From Candidatus Binatia bacterium (GTDB taxonomy: Bacteria > Desulfobacterota > Binatia > Bin18), in the NCBI GenBank assembly GCA_022820725.1, contig JAJEFA010000001.1:64001-128000 (forward strand): a DNA stretch of 64,000 bases, read 5' to 3'. Positions within the stretch are counted from its first letter, which is position 1. Every line of letters begins with the position of its first letter. Below, piece after piece: positions 52,405 through 60,949 of this stretch. The translations under genes and the position numbers were made by a program. A model generated the notes under the pieces. It was not told the origin of the DNA, searched no databases, and was given only the letters and a program-made list of their open reading frames with translations.

Positions 52405-52896
52405 GTGAGCCATCCATCTCCCTATAACATTCTTATTGTGTGTCACGCGAATACCAGCCGAAGCGTGATGGCTCACGTCCTCTTGGAAAAGATGTTGGTA
52501 GATCGTGATGTCCAGCATATTGACGTTCGCTCCGGTGGCATAGCCATTTACGCCAGGGACGGCATGATCGCGTCCCTCGACGCCTACTTCATCTTACAGG
52601 AGCACGGAATTCAGATTCAACGCGACGAGTTTGTCTCAACCGACCTCAAACGGCATCGAGAGCTGATTGCTGACGCCGACCTTATCCTGACTATGACGAA
52701 CGAGCAGAAATCCATGCTCGACGCCTATCCCGAAGCAGACGGCAAAGCGGCCTTTACGCTCAAGGAATTTGCCGGCGAACAGGGAGATATTGAGGATCCG
52801 GCCATGCAAGGGGAGGAAGCCTTTCGGGCGCGTATGGTCGAAATCAAACGCTGTCTTGAGCATTCGTTTGACGACCTCCTGCAACGAGCTGCATGA
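52405..52896 (+). CDS. Low-molecular-weight protein phosphatase family (LMWPc)
   Basis: 163 residues from GTG 52405. The P-loop VCHANTSRS has nucleophile C13 and R19 (C-x5-R). A conserved Asp for acid catalysis appears in IEDPAMQGEEAFRARMVEI. Could be a tyrosine phosphatase, an arginine phosphatase (YwlE-like, which has Thr after Asn as in NTSRS) or an arsenate-reductase-like protein; NTSRS favours the YwlE group. Overlaps the next gene by 4 bp. Confidence 0.75.
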   Translation: MSHPSPYNILIVCHANTSRSVMAHVLLEKMLVDRDVQHIDVRSGGIAIYARDGMIASLDAYFILQEHGIQIQRDEFVSTDLKRHRELIADADLILTMTNEQKSMLDAYPEADGKAAFTLKEFAGEQGDIEDPAMQGEEAFRARMVEIKRCLEHSFDDLLQRAA

Positions 52897-53336
52897 CCAC
52901 CATGTCACATTCGTCATCCTGGGCCGGTTTTACCAATCCGGCCGACGCTACGATCCGGGATATTCTGGCAACTCCGCGGATGATTGCCGTTGTCGGCTGC
53001 TCGCCTGACCCGAGTCGTGACAGCCATCAGATCGCAGCTCTGCTCAAAGCCAAGGGTCACACCATGATCCCAGTGAACCCGCACTGCCAGGAAGTGCTGG
53101 GCGAGCAATGTTTTCCGAGCCTGCGTTCCGTGCCGACTCGCATAGAGATGGTTGACGTGTTCCGGCGCTCGCAGTTCGTCAGTCAAGTCGCCGAGGAGTC
53201 CATAGCCATAGGCGCGTCCATACTGTGGCTGCAATTAGGCGTCATTGACCCTGCTGCGGCACAGCGGGCACATGCGGCAGGACTCACTGTGGTCATGGAC
53301 CGCTGCCCGGCTATTGAATACCGGCGACTGTTTTAG
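52893..53336 (+). CDS. CoA-binding domain protein (YccU-like)
   Basis: 147 residues. Small Rossmann-fold CoA-binding protein: IAVVGCSPDPSRDSHQIAALLKAKGHTMIPVNPH, shown here by GCSPDPSR and PVNP, and the C-terminal VVMDRCPAIEYRRL. The family binds CoA or related nucleotides but its function is not settled. ATGA overlap couples it to the phosphatase gene; the NUDIX gene follows 9 bp downstream. Confidence 0.8.
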   Translation: MTTMSHSSSWAGFTNPADATIRDILATPRMIAVVGCSPDPSRDSHQIAALLKAKGHTMIPVNPHCQEVLGEQCFPSLRSVPTRIEMVDVFRRSQFVSQVAEESIAIGASILWLQLGVIDPAAAQRAHAAGLTVVMDRCPAIEYRRLF

Positions 53337-53345
53337 CGTTGCGTT

Positions 53346-53912
53346 ATGTCCGATTCGCCACCGAGCAAGCTCAAGCCCTGGCAGCGTCTCGACTCCGAAA
53401 CCGTCTATTCGTGCCGCATCTTTTCGCTGCAAAAGAACCGCTCCCGTTCGCCCCGGACAAACGAAGAGCACGACTTCTTCGTGCTCGACAGCGGCGATTG
53501 GGTCAATATCATACCTGTGACAGCCGATGACCGCGTTGTGCTGATCCGGCAATATCGGCACGGGACGAACGATATGACCCTCGAAATTCCGGGGGGCATG
53601 GTAGACCGAGAAGATCCCTCACCGCTGCACGCCGCCCGTCGGGAGATGCAAGAAGAGACCGGCTACGACTCAGAGGATATTATTCCGCTGGGCGTGATCC
53701 ATCCCAACCCGGCCATTCAGGGCAACCGCTGTCACAGCTTTCTGGCCCGTAATGTTGAAAAACGTTTCGAGCCCAGCTTCGATACCACAGAGGAAACTGA
53801 AGTAACGCTAGCCCCGCTCGCCGATATTCCTGACCTCATTCGCCAGGGACATATCACCCATGCGCTGGTAGTCGTGGCGTTCCACTGGCATGACCTGCTC
53901 AAGCGACCATAA
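53346..53912 (+). CDS. NUDIX hydrolase, ADP-ribose pyrophosphatase-like
   Basis: 188 residues. The Nudix box appears as GGMVDRED...ARREMQEETGYD. The Glu-to-Arg spacing inside the box is two residues longer than the usual GX5EX7REUXEEXGU, so the loop is extended. RQYRHGTNDMTLEIPGG upstream matches the ADP-ribose pyrophosphatase group. Likely hydrolyses ADP-ribose or a related nucleotide sugar. Third gene of a short cotranscribed set. Confidence 0.82.
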   Translation: MSDSPPSKLKPWQRLDSETVYSCRIFSLQKNRSRSPRTNEEHDFFVLDSGDWVNIIPVTADDRVVLIRQYRHGTNDMTLEIPGGMVDREDPSPLHAARREMQEETGYDSEDIIPLGVIHPNPAIQGNRCHSFLARNVEKRFEPSFDTTEETEVTLAPLADIPDLIRQGHITHALVVVAFHWHDLLKRP

Positions 53913-53941
53913 GCAAGGCGAGCCCTTCCCCCAAGTGTTTC

Positions 53942-54055
53942 CCCCTGGCGAAGTACCCGGAAATAGGAACGGTTGATGATAGTTATAGCATAATATATAT
54001 CTGTCAGAGATAATCCCCTAGCGAAGCACCCGGAAATAGGAACGGTCGATGATAG
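53942..54055. repeat. 41-bp direct repeat at the left edge of the accessory island
   Basis: Copies at 53942-53982 and 54015-54055 differ at 3 of 41 positions and share CGAAGyACCCGGAAATAGG as the core. The second copy contains the ribosome-binding region and ATG of the dynamin-like gene; the first gives an equivalent ATG followed after five codons by a stop. The 32 bases between are very AT-rich (GCATAATATATATC). No copy was seen at the right end of the island. Confidence 0.75.
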
Positions 54056-55986
54056 GCCAGCCTTACCACGAGAAGAAGAGCGCGGTTCTGGATGTATGTG
54101 AGCGGTATCTCCGCTTCCGTGGACATACCGAAGACGGTGTCGATGCCGATTTCCTGAAAATCCGCATCAAGGAAGTGAAAGACGGTCGATACGTGCTCGC
54201 TGTGGTAGGGGAAGTGAAAGCTGGAAAGTCTACTCTTATCAATGCGCTGCTTGGAGAAGATATTCTGCCGACCGGCGTCTTGCAAACTTCGAGTGCCATC
54301 GTCGAGATATGCAAGTCTGAGAAGAAATATGTCGAGGTTCACTACGCCGACGGACATACTCGAACAGTGAACAATGACCCGAGCACGCCAAATCTGGACG
54401 AGACATCTGAGTACCTGTGGCAGATAGGGGCGGTCAAGGATGAACATCGAATCAGCCAAGAGTATGAGGAAGGTCGGTCCCCTGCGGACATCCCTGCCAA
54501 AATCACATTCGGCTTCCCGCTCAAGTATGCCTTTGATGGGTTACGTCTTGTTGACAGCCCGGGCGTCAATGCCGTAGGCGGCTTCCAGGATGCGACTCAC
54601 GAGTATATCCGGGAAGCCAACGCCGTACTGTTTGTCCATTCACTTGACTCTCCAGTCGAGAGTGGTTCCTTTCACAACTTTATAAATAATGTCGTGCCTA
54701 AGCGCACTCGGGAAACGCTATTCCTGGTTCTGACTAAAAGTGGGAAAAATTCAAGCGAAGATATCGATAGGAAGGTCAAGGAGGCCCGCAGGCTATACGC
54801 CAGGGAGATCGACCAGGATCGAATTCTGCACGTAGACTCTCTCCTCAAAATTGTTTCCGACGAGATGGAAGAATTCGACTCTGCGGCCTCCCTCAAGAAA
54901 CACTACCGTCAGCAAGAACAGAAATTCAGGGCAGAGAAGAAGGGCGACGAAGTGAGCACCTTCGAGGCCAAGCGGAGGCTGCTGAACAATGTCCTTGACG
55001 ATATTGATGGCGACCCCCATCGCAGGACCGTCCAGACGGAACTGCGCAAATTATCGAACTTTGATGAGATGGAGCGCCTTATCGACGCTTTCTCAAGTCG
55101 GGCGCCGTTGATTCAACTCTCGGACCTCCTCGATTCAGTGAAGAGTGGATACGATAACCAGACCGCACAATATGAGCAGAACCTCGATGCGTGGGAAAAG
55201 AAGAGGAAACGCCCACAGACCTTCAAAAGCGAGATCAGCAAGATTCAGAATCTCCTGGATAGGTATCGAGAATCGAAGAACACCTTTGTTGAGGAGGAGG
55301 TCAGGCAGAAATTCACCGGGAAGGAGTCTTCGCATAATGAAAAACTGAAACAGGTCGAAGACGAGCATCTCAACCAGCTTAGGAGTGCAGAATCTCTCGA
55401 CGCAGCCAGAAAAGAGCTTGAAAACTTTTACAACGCTACGTGCTCGCTCGGTGATGAAGTGGCGGCGGAGATAAGGACTCTATTCGAAGAGGAATTGAAT
55501 CGACTAGGAGAGGAGTTCAAGGCTAAGCATCACATCACGGTGCCAACTATCGACATTCCGTCCATTGATAACAAGGCAAAGCAAGAGGCGTATGACAAAT
55601 ATGACGTGCCGAGAGATCCCAGGGGGGCCTGGGAATGGACGCAGAAGATATTCACTCTCGGCCTAAGGGAATTCACGGAGAAGAAGGACAGATATAGCAA
55701 CAGAAAACACCTGTCTAACTTCAAAAGTGAGGCACGCAAAAGAATAGTGGAGAAATCGCAAGCCTTCCCCAATCTCGTATCAAGCCTTGTAGACAACTAC
55801 GAGAAAAGCTTCCGGTCCGACCTGGATACTCTAATCGATTTACGCATAAAGGCGCTAGAGGAAATTAAGAAGAGCGAGGCTGAGAACGATGAAATATGGG
55901 GAAACATAAAAAGGACAAGGCAGAAAAAAAAAGACATTGCAACTGAGGCAGCCCGGATCAACGACATGTTGGGAGATCTCCGATGA
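54049..55986 (+). CDS. Dynamin-family large GTPase
   Basis: 645 residues. G1/P-loop GEVKAGKST at 54-62, G2 Thr in LPTGVLQTSS, G3 DSPG at 169-172, and G4 reading LTKSG (229-232), where the usual TKxD/NKxD Asp is Gly. Residues about 240-480 and 580-640 are strongly helical and charged, as in the neck and trunk helices of bacterial dynamin-like proteins. No clear transmembrane helix; membrane contact may come from the next gene. Starts inside the second copy of a 41-bp direct repeat, with a weak AGGAAC ribosome-binding site. Overlaps the next gene by 4 bp (ATGA). A coupled GTPase for membrane remodelling is inferred from fold alone. Confidence 0.8.
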   Translation: MIGQPYHEKKSAVLDVCERYLRFRGHTEDGVDADFLKIRIKEVKDGRYVLAVVGEVKAGKSTLINALLGEDILPTGVLQTSSAIVEICKSEKKYVEVHYADGHTRTVNNDPSTPNLDETSEYLWQIGAVKDEHRISQEYEEGRSPADIPAKITFGFPLKYAFDGLRLVDSPGVNAVGGFQDATHEYIREANAVLFVHSLDSPVESGSFHNFINNVVPKRTRETLFLVLTKSGKNSSEDIDRKVKEARRLYAREIDQDRILHVDSLLKIVSDEMEEFDSAASLKKHYRQQEQKFRAEKKGDEVSTFEAKRRLLNNVLDDIDGDPHRRTVQTELRKLSNFDEMERLIDAFSSRAPLIQLSDLLDSVKSGYDNQTAQYEQNLDAWEKKRKRPQTFKSEISKIQNLLDRYRESKNTFVEEEVRQKFTGKESSHNEKLKQVEDEHLNQLRSAESLDAARKELENFYNATCSLGDEVAAEIRTLFEEELNRLGEEFKAKHHITVPTIDIPSIDNKAKQEAYDKYDVPRDPRGAWEWTQKIFTLGLREFTEKKDRYSNRKHLSNFKSEARKRIVEKSQAFPNLVSSLVDNYEKSFRSDLDTLIDLRIKALEEIKKSEAENDEIWGNIKRTRQKKKDIATEAARINDMLGDLR

Positions 55987-56627
55987 ACCGTCAAGCGGCG
56001 GCACGGATCACGGCAGATACACGCGAAGAGTTTGACAAACTGCGCGAGTATTTTAGCCGCGATCTCGAAGCCGATGCGGATGTTGGTCAGGAGCGGCGGC
56101 GACTCGTTAAACACGTGCCCACAATGGTCAGTGCGCGGACTCAGCTTCTTCTCGACACCTTGCTGAACTACCTGATGAAGGACGCGCTAGCAGCGTTGGC
56201 CGATGCTTCGACAGCGGCCAAAAATGAATTCTACGACCTTGATTTACGGAGTCGTGTCAAGCAGTCCTTCACTCTGGAACCTGAGCCCCTGGAATTCTCA
56301 CACGACCCGCGGGTGATAGCCGGTGGGGTTGCGACAGGCGTGACAGCCGCCACCGGCGGGCTTATGACCGCGCTGTTGCTGAGCGGACTGATCCCTCACC
56401 TCGTGGGGGGAGTAGCCACCCTTGTCGCTTCTGCGGTCGCCTTCCGAATCGCTCATACATCCACCACCGGCATCGCCCTTCAGCGGCTACGGAACGATGT
56501 GGACGCTTACGTGACTCAATCAGAGCACCATGTGTCTTCGTGGCTGGCAAATGTTGAGGACTTCTTTGTCTCAGCCTTCAAGGAATTTCAGGAGGGCGGG
56601 GAACGAACGAAGGAGGAAACAGCCTGA
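55983..56627 (+). CDS. Small membrane-hairpin protein coupled to the dynamin-like GTPase
   Basis: 214 residues. A helical charged N-terminal region (1-100) precedes two adjacent glycine/alanine-rich hydrophobic segments at about 112-134 and 136-156 (AGGVATGVTAATGGLM; GGVATLVASAVAF), then a helical charged tail. Such a re-entrant or hairpin insert between helical arms is how the membrane paddle of dynamin-like proteins looks. It may supply the membrane anchor missing from the GTPase. No family recognised. ATGA overlap upstream and TGATG overlap downstream. Confidence 0.6.
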   Translation: MNRQAAARITADTREEFDKLREYFSRDLEADADVGQERRRLVKHVPTMVSARTQLLLDTLLNYLMKDALAALADASTAAKNEFYDLDLRSRVKQSFTLEPEPLEFSHDPRVIAGGVATGVTAATGGLMTALLLSGLIPHLVGGVATLVASAVAFRIAHTSTTGIALQRLRNDVDAYVTQSEHHVSSWLANVEDFFVSAFKEFQEGGERTKEETA

Positions 56628-59600
56628 TGGATCAAGGCCGTGAGATAGAAAAGGCTGTCCGTCAGATGCTTCCTTTTCTGGAAGCGTCTCCTGGCGACGC
56701 CCTCGCTCCCTACGTAGAGGCCGTCCCGTCCAAGGCCGAGGAATTACTCAGCAGATTCTACCTTTTCAGAGTTTCCTCAGCGGTTTTACCTGACGACATA
56801 GACGATATTTCGCGATTCATCGAGCAACGGTACCGAAGCGTTCTATCTGCCGCTCATAGTGCAAGATGGACCGTTCTCACCGCAGCCGTGGGCTCTCGTT
56901 CTGGTGTTTCGCTCTATCTCGGCTTCATGACGGCAGACGATACGGGTGAAAGGGCTCGATATGTGTTCGAGCGGAGACTAAGAGGTCTACTTCCCGGTCT
57001 CGACCTTCGGGACGAGAAAACGACAACCGTTGAATCCTTCACAAAAGGCAAGACCTACGGCGGGATCATTGCCGGCATCCCCGCGCTCAAGATTGACGAC
57101 GAGCGGCAGCACTTCAGTCTACCAGCAATACTGAGGGCCATGCACGGAGAGGAATACACATTGATCTTAATGTCTCGGCCAGTGGCGCGAGACGAGTTGA
57201 CCGGGCAACTGCGCGCCATCTGGGAAGTGCAGAACAAATGCCACGAAATGTCACGGCGCACGAGTCAACGCGAAGGCGGCGAGTCACATTCATGGCATGA
57301 GGATAAGAATGAGGGCACCGCGCGCTCAAAGACAACAACAGAAGGTCTCCACATCGGCTCGCGGCTGAAAAGCATGATCCTCGGCGGCCAACTCTCAGAA
57401 TCCCGCCAGGAGACAGTAAACCAAGGTAAGACTTCAGGCATTGGAGGCGAGCATCACTGGAGTGAGAGTCTTTCACATGAGGAGCAGAACAGTATGGCGC
57501 TAGAGTTAGAGCGCCTTGCCCAACACCACAGCGATCGGCTAATGAAGGCGGCTAACGTCGGCGCATGGGAAACCTCTATAACCTTTGCCACGGCTACGCA
57601 GCCTGGGCGCGACATTCTGTCCGGTGTCCTGCTGGGAGAATTGGCCAAGCCCAGCGTCGACACAATCCCCCCGCGATCATACCCTGCGGACCTCAATGAT
57701 GACTGTCCGTTACTTCTTCCCAAGGAAGATAAGGTGAGTCCCGTATTCCCGCGCAGCCTCGCTTCCTATCTGACCAGCGAAGAGTTAGCCTCCATAGCCG
57801 CACCACCATCCGAGAACCTGCCTGGATACGAAATTCGCCGGACACCCGCCTTGAGCCTAACGGATGCCCACCCCATCGTACCCGGCCAGGGCCGTTCCCT
57901 AGGTCATGTCTGCGACCACGGCCGTCCGCTTGAAGGCGTTGACGTGCGTCTCGGTCCGACCGATCTTGCAAAGCATCTGTTCGTGTGCGGCCTGACGGGG
58001 GCCGGAAAGACTACGACCGTCAAGGAAATACTGGCAGCAGCAAAGGTACCCTTCCTCGTGTTGGAGTCGGCAAAACGAGACTATCGCCAACTACTCGGTT
58101 ACTCCTCGTTGGAAGAGCGCCTGCGTATCTACACACCCGGGGATACCATGATCGCGCCACTGAGATTGAACCCTTTCCATATCATGCCCAAGGTGCGGGC
58201 GGGCGTTCATATCGACTATCTCAAGGCAATTTTCAACGCCAGCTTTTCGCTCTACGGCCCCATGCCATACATTGTTGAACAGTGTCTCCACAACGTCTAT
58301 CTGAAGCGCGGATGGAACCTGACTACCGGTAAGCATCCACAACTCCTCGGCCCCGACGGCCAACTGGACGAGCAACGGTACAACGAGAAAGAGTCACGGT
58401 GTTACTTCCCTACTCTTCTCGATCTGCGGGACGAAGTTCAGGAATATGTCCAGTCTCGGCTAGATTACCGGGGAGAACTCTCGGACAATATCAGGACAGC
58501 CATCATCACTCGGCTCGATAGCCTCGCGGTAGGCGCTAAGGGGCTGTTGTTCAACTCATCAGAACCGCTCGACATTAAAAATTTACTGGCACATCCGACC
58601 GTGCTTGAGTTAGAGGCATTGTCGGACGACGACGACAAGGCGTTCGTTGTCGGATTGCTCCTCACTCTCATCAGCGAGTACCGCCAGACCGAGGACCCTG
58701 CCCGTAACCCATACGATCTAAGACAGGAGTCCAAGCTCCAGCACGTTCTCGTGATTGAGGAGGCACACCGGCTCCTGAAGAATGTTACGCAGGAACGCCA
58801 AAGCGAGCATCTCGGCAACCCGCGCGGCAAAGCCGTTGAGTTCTTCGCAAACGTAATCTCCGAGATGCGTTCGATGGGCCAAGGGGTGGCCGTGGTCGAG
58901 CAGATTCCGTCGAAGCTGTTGCCCGATGTCATTAAGAATACGAACACAAAGATTGTTCATCGGTTGGTGTCGCGTGACGATCAAGCTCTGCTCGCCTCGA
59001 CCCTCGGTTTGGAAGAACAGGAGGCGCTCTATCTCACATCTCTCCAGACCGGTCATGCACTCTACGCAAGAGAGGGGATGCAACGACCAATCGAAGTCGA
59101 AATCAAGCAAACCGTTCCTCAACGGAAAATCAGTGATGATAGGGTCCATAGAGAGATGCTTCCACGTGCAGCCGTAGATGCGGATGATGAGGCTAATGCG
59201 ATGGCTGTCCGGCATATTCTGGGTCCGGATGGATACGCCTTAATATCGCAACTCCTTTGCACGCTTGCGTGCGGCGAATCGTCAGAGTGTCCGAGCTATA
59301 CAGATAAGGCCGTGGCGCAGGTGAGGTCCTTACTTCTTCAGCGTGACCATAGAAGTTCAGAGTCATCTATCAAGAGCTTCATGAGCACGGGTATTATCGA
59401 GTTGCTGGCGAATGGCACCTTTCGTTTGCAAGATGGCTCAGTCCGCGAAACCACTCCCCTCGTCGCTGCGCTACTGGACGGCGATGAACAGGCTGGCCGC
59501 GACTTTCAACAGCGGATTGCGCAAGGATGGGGGACGACAGACGCGCGAGAGGGAGCGATACGCCGGATCTGTGAGCTCGCTCTCGACCGAGCGCTCCGGG

Positions 59601-59737
59601 CGAGGATTGCGGTGGACGATGTCGCTGCTGTAAACCGAATTGTCAGGACCTACTTTATCGTGGATATCCAGAACGTGCGACATGGAATCACAAAACAAGT
59701 CATGGCCCAGCTTGGAGGGGCAACGTGGAACCTCTGA
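56627..59737 (+). CDS. HerA/DUF87-type P-loop ATPase (large, with unknown N-terminal region)
   Basis: 1036 residues. ATPase core: Walker A GLTGAGKTT at 455-463, Walker B VLVIEEAH near 707-714 and a downstream IPSKLLPDVIKNTNTKIVHRL segment typical of the HerA/VirB4/TraG-like FtsK superfamily, which form hexameric DNA or protein translocases. The N-terminal 440 residues match no domain I know and contain a highly charged, Ser/Glu-rich stretch (about 210-290). The C-terminal 200 residues are helical and may bind a partner. No NurA nuclease accompanies it, unlike the classical HerA pair. TGATG coupling to the gene upstream. Confidence 0.75.
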   Translation: MDQGREIEKAVRQMLPFLEASPGDALAPYVEAVPSKAEELLSRFYLFRVSSAVLPDDIDDISRFIEQRYRSVLSAAHSARWTVLTAAVGSRSGVSLYLGFMTADDTGERARYVFERRLRGLLPGLDLRDEKTTTVESFTKGKTYGGIIAGIPALKIDDERQHFSLPAILRAMHGEEYTLILMSRPVARDELTGQLRAIWEVQNKCHEMSRRTSQREGGESHSWHEDKNEGTARSKTTTEGLHIGSRLKSMILGGQLSESRQETVNQGKTSGIGGEHHWSESLSHEEQNSMALELERLAQHHSDRLMKAANVGAWETSITFATATQPGRDILSGVLLGELAKPSVDTIPPRSYPADLNDDCPLLLPKEDKVSPVFPRSLASYLTSEELASIAAPPSENLPGYEIRRTPALSLTDAHPIVPGQGRSLGHVCDHGRPLEGVDVRLGPTDLAKHLFVCGLTGAGKTTTVKEILAAAKVPFLVLESAKRDYRQLLGYSSLEERLRIYTPGDTMIAPLRLNPFHIMPKVRAGVHIDYLKAIFNASFSLYGPMPYIVEQCLHNVYLKRGWNLTTGKHPQLLGPDGQLDEQRYNEKESRCYFPTLLDLRDEVQEYVQSRLDYRGELSDNIRTAIITRLDSLAVGAKGLLFNSSEPLDIKNLLAHPTVLELEALSDDDDKAFVVGLLLTLISEYRQTEDPARNPYDLRQESKLQHVLVIEEAHRLLKNVTQERQSEHLGNPRGKAVEFFANVISEMRSMGQGVAVVEQIPSKLLPDVIKNTNTKIVHRLVSRDDQALLASTLGLEEQEALYLTSLQTGHALYAREGMQRPIEVEIKQTVPQRKISDDRVHREMLPRAAVDADDEANAMAVRHILGPDGYALISQLLCTLACGESSECPSYTDKAVAQVRSLLLQRDHRSSESSIKSFMSTGIIELLANGTFRLQDGSVRETTPLVAALLDGDEQAGRDFQQRIAQGWGTTDAREGAIRRICELALDRALRARIAVDDVAAVNRIVRTYFIVDIQNVRHGITKQVMAQLGGATWNL

Positions 59738-60303
59738 CCGCTACTGCAATAGCGGAGGCTGCCGCCAGAAAGGCGCTGGCCGAAGCAACAGTCGCTCAAG
59801 GTATCCGTGAGGTCGCGGCCGAGACGGCAGAGACGATTATTGGCGAACAAGGGCTGCTCCAACAACTTGAGACGATCAGGTTCGACTCAATCGAGTCTCT
59901 AGCTGCACGCAATGAAACCGCCCTGAAGGAATTATCGCAGATTGAAGCCAATCGAGTATCCGGCGCCGCGCGGGAAGAGGCAGCAGCCAGCGAATTGATG
60001 GATCAGTACCCTCCAGAGGATGGTTACCACATTGAGCGAGAGTGTTTTCTCCGTGACGAGACCGGCAAGATTACCGTCGATCCAGATACAGGCGAGAGTC
60101 GTCGGATTGATTTCGAGATCACCAAAGACGGGGAGATCGTCAAGTCAGTCGAGGTAACTTCCGAAACCGCAGACAAGACAGCTCAACTGGCAAAAGAAGA
60201 ACGAGTCCGTGATGCTGGGGGTAACTATATCGTAGACCGTCGTACCGGCGAATTAGTCCGCTTCGCTCCAGACGTGAAAACAGAAGTCGTACGGAGGGCA
60301 TGA
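59725..60303 (+). CDS. Protein with putative PD-(D/E)xK-like toxin nuclease domain
   Basis: 192 residues from GTG 59725, GGAGGGG site, overlapping the ATPase gene by 13 bp. Residues 1-90 are Ala/Glu-rich helices. Residues about 95-192 resemble C-terminal nuclease domains of polymorphic toxins: RRIDFEI (D129), then SVEVTS (E143-V-T145), with K151, Q154 and K157 following in TADKTAQLAKEERVRDAGG, and the NYIVDRRTGELV ending. A D...ExT/K arrangement could be the active site. This is inference by pattern; no search was run. It lacks the long delivery part of RHS/CDI toxins. Confidence 0.5.
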   Translation: MEPLTATAIAEAAARKALAEATVAQGIREVAAETAETIIGEQGLLQQLETIRFDSIESLAARNETALKELSQIEANRVSGAAREEAAASELMDQYPPEDGYHIERECFLRDETGKITVDPDTGESRRIDFEITKDGEIVKSVEVTSETADKTAQLAKEERVRDAGGNYIVDRRTGELVRFAPDVKTEVVRRA

Positions 60304-60629
60304 TGGGAAATGGGACGACGTATGACAAGGTGTCCTGGCACTTTCCTGATGGGAAAAACTGTCCGAGTCTGGGAGCTGCGAAGGTTCATTTTGATGTCGT
60401 GATGCGCTGGCTTGGGTCCCAGGAGTTGCTGTCGCCGGAAGGGCGTGAGGCCATAGAGATCGGTATCGACTCGGACTTTTCGCTCACCTCTTATATGCTC
60501 ACCGACACAGGCAACAAACTCCTGGCGGTATGCTATGCGGAGTGGGCGCGCACCATACAGTATGGTATCCGCCCATCGGTTAGGCTGTTGGAAGATTGTC
60601 TACGGAATATCCAGAGCAGCAATAAATAA
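60300..60629 (+). CDS. Immunity-protein-like small protein
   Basis: 109 residues, overlapping the gene before by 4 bp (ATGA; two adjacent ATG codons at 60300 and 60303). WHFPDGKNCPSLGAAKVHFDVVMRWL and EIGIDSDFSLTSYMLTDTGNKLL give the feel of single-domain immunity proteins encoded right after polymorphic-toxin nuclease genes. Cytoplasmic, acidic-to-neutral, no membrane segment. If the upstream protein is a nuclease, this would be its inhibitor. Family not named with confidence. Confidence 0.5.
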   Translation: MMGNGTTYDKVSWHFPDGKNCPSLGAAKVHFDVVMRWLGSQELLSPEGREAIEIGIDSDFSLTSYMLTDTGNKLLAVCYAEWARTIQYGIRPSVRLLEDCLRNIQSSNK

Positions 60630-60709
60630 GGCCGTAGCCGCTCTTGTCTTACTGATTTAAGGCGATGAAAAACGAGGTATAAAAAGGGTACAGAGAAAGG
60701 AGAGCGGAT

Positions 60710-60949
60710 ATTTCGACTGAGGGCACAAAAGAGCGGATTCGCTACTATCTGGACTGGGTGCGTCTCCTGTGGGCAGGTACGCTTCTTAATGCCAGTGGGC
60801 TTGTTGGTCTTGCCCTTGCCCTGGACAATAATGTGAAGATAGTCTTATTTGGTAGTGGGCTAGTGCTTGGGGGGATATTTATGACTTTGATTGTCCTTGC
60901 TCACAGAAGAATCAACGCCCTTATCACAGCACTGGAGGAAGCACCATGA
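60710..60949 (+). CDS. Small two-helix membrane protein, likely ATT start
   Basis: 79 residues if translation begins at ATT 60710, which has a very good AAAGGAG site seven bases upstream; otherwise 63 from GTG 60758, which has none. Two hydrophobic segments (LLWAGTLLNASGLVGLALAL and IVLFGSGLVLGGIFMTLIVLA). ATT starts are rare (infC is the known case). Overlaps the next mini-gene by 4 bp. Function unknown; it may belong to the island or to the flank. Confidence 0.5.
   Translation: MSTEGTKERIRYYLDWVRLLWAGTLLNASGLVGLALALDNNVKIVLFGSGLVLGGIFMTLIVLAHRRINALITALEEAP

Noticed and set aside
54049..60629. Classical HerA-NurA DNA-repair operon
   Set aside because: No NurA-like nuclease is present and the operon begins with a dynamin GTPase and membrane protein, which do not belong to that system.
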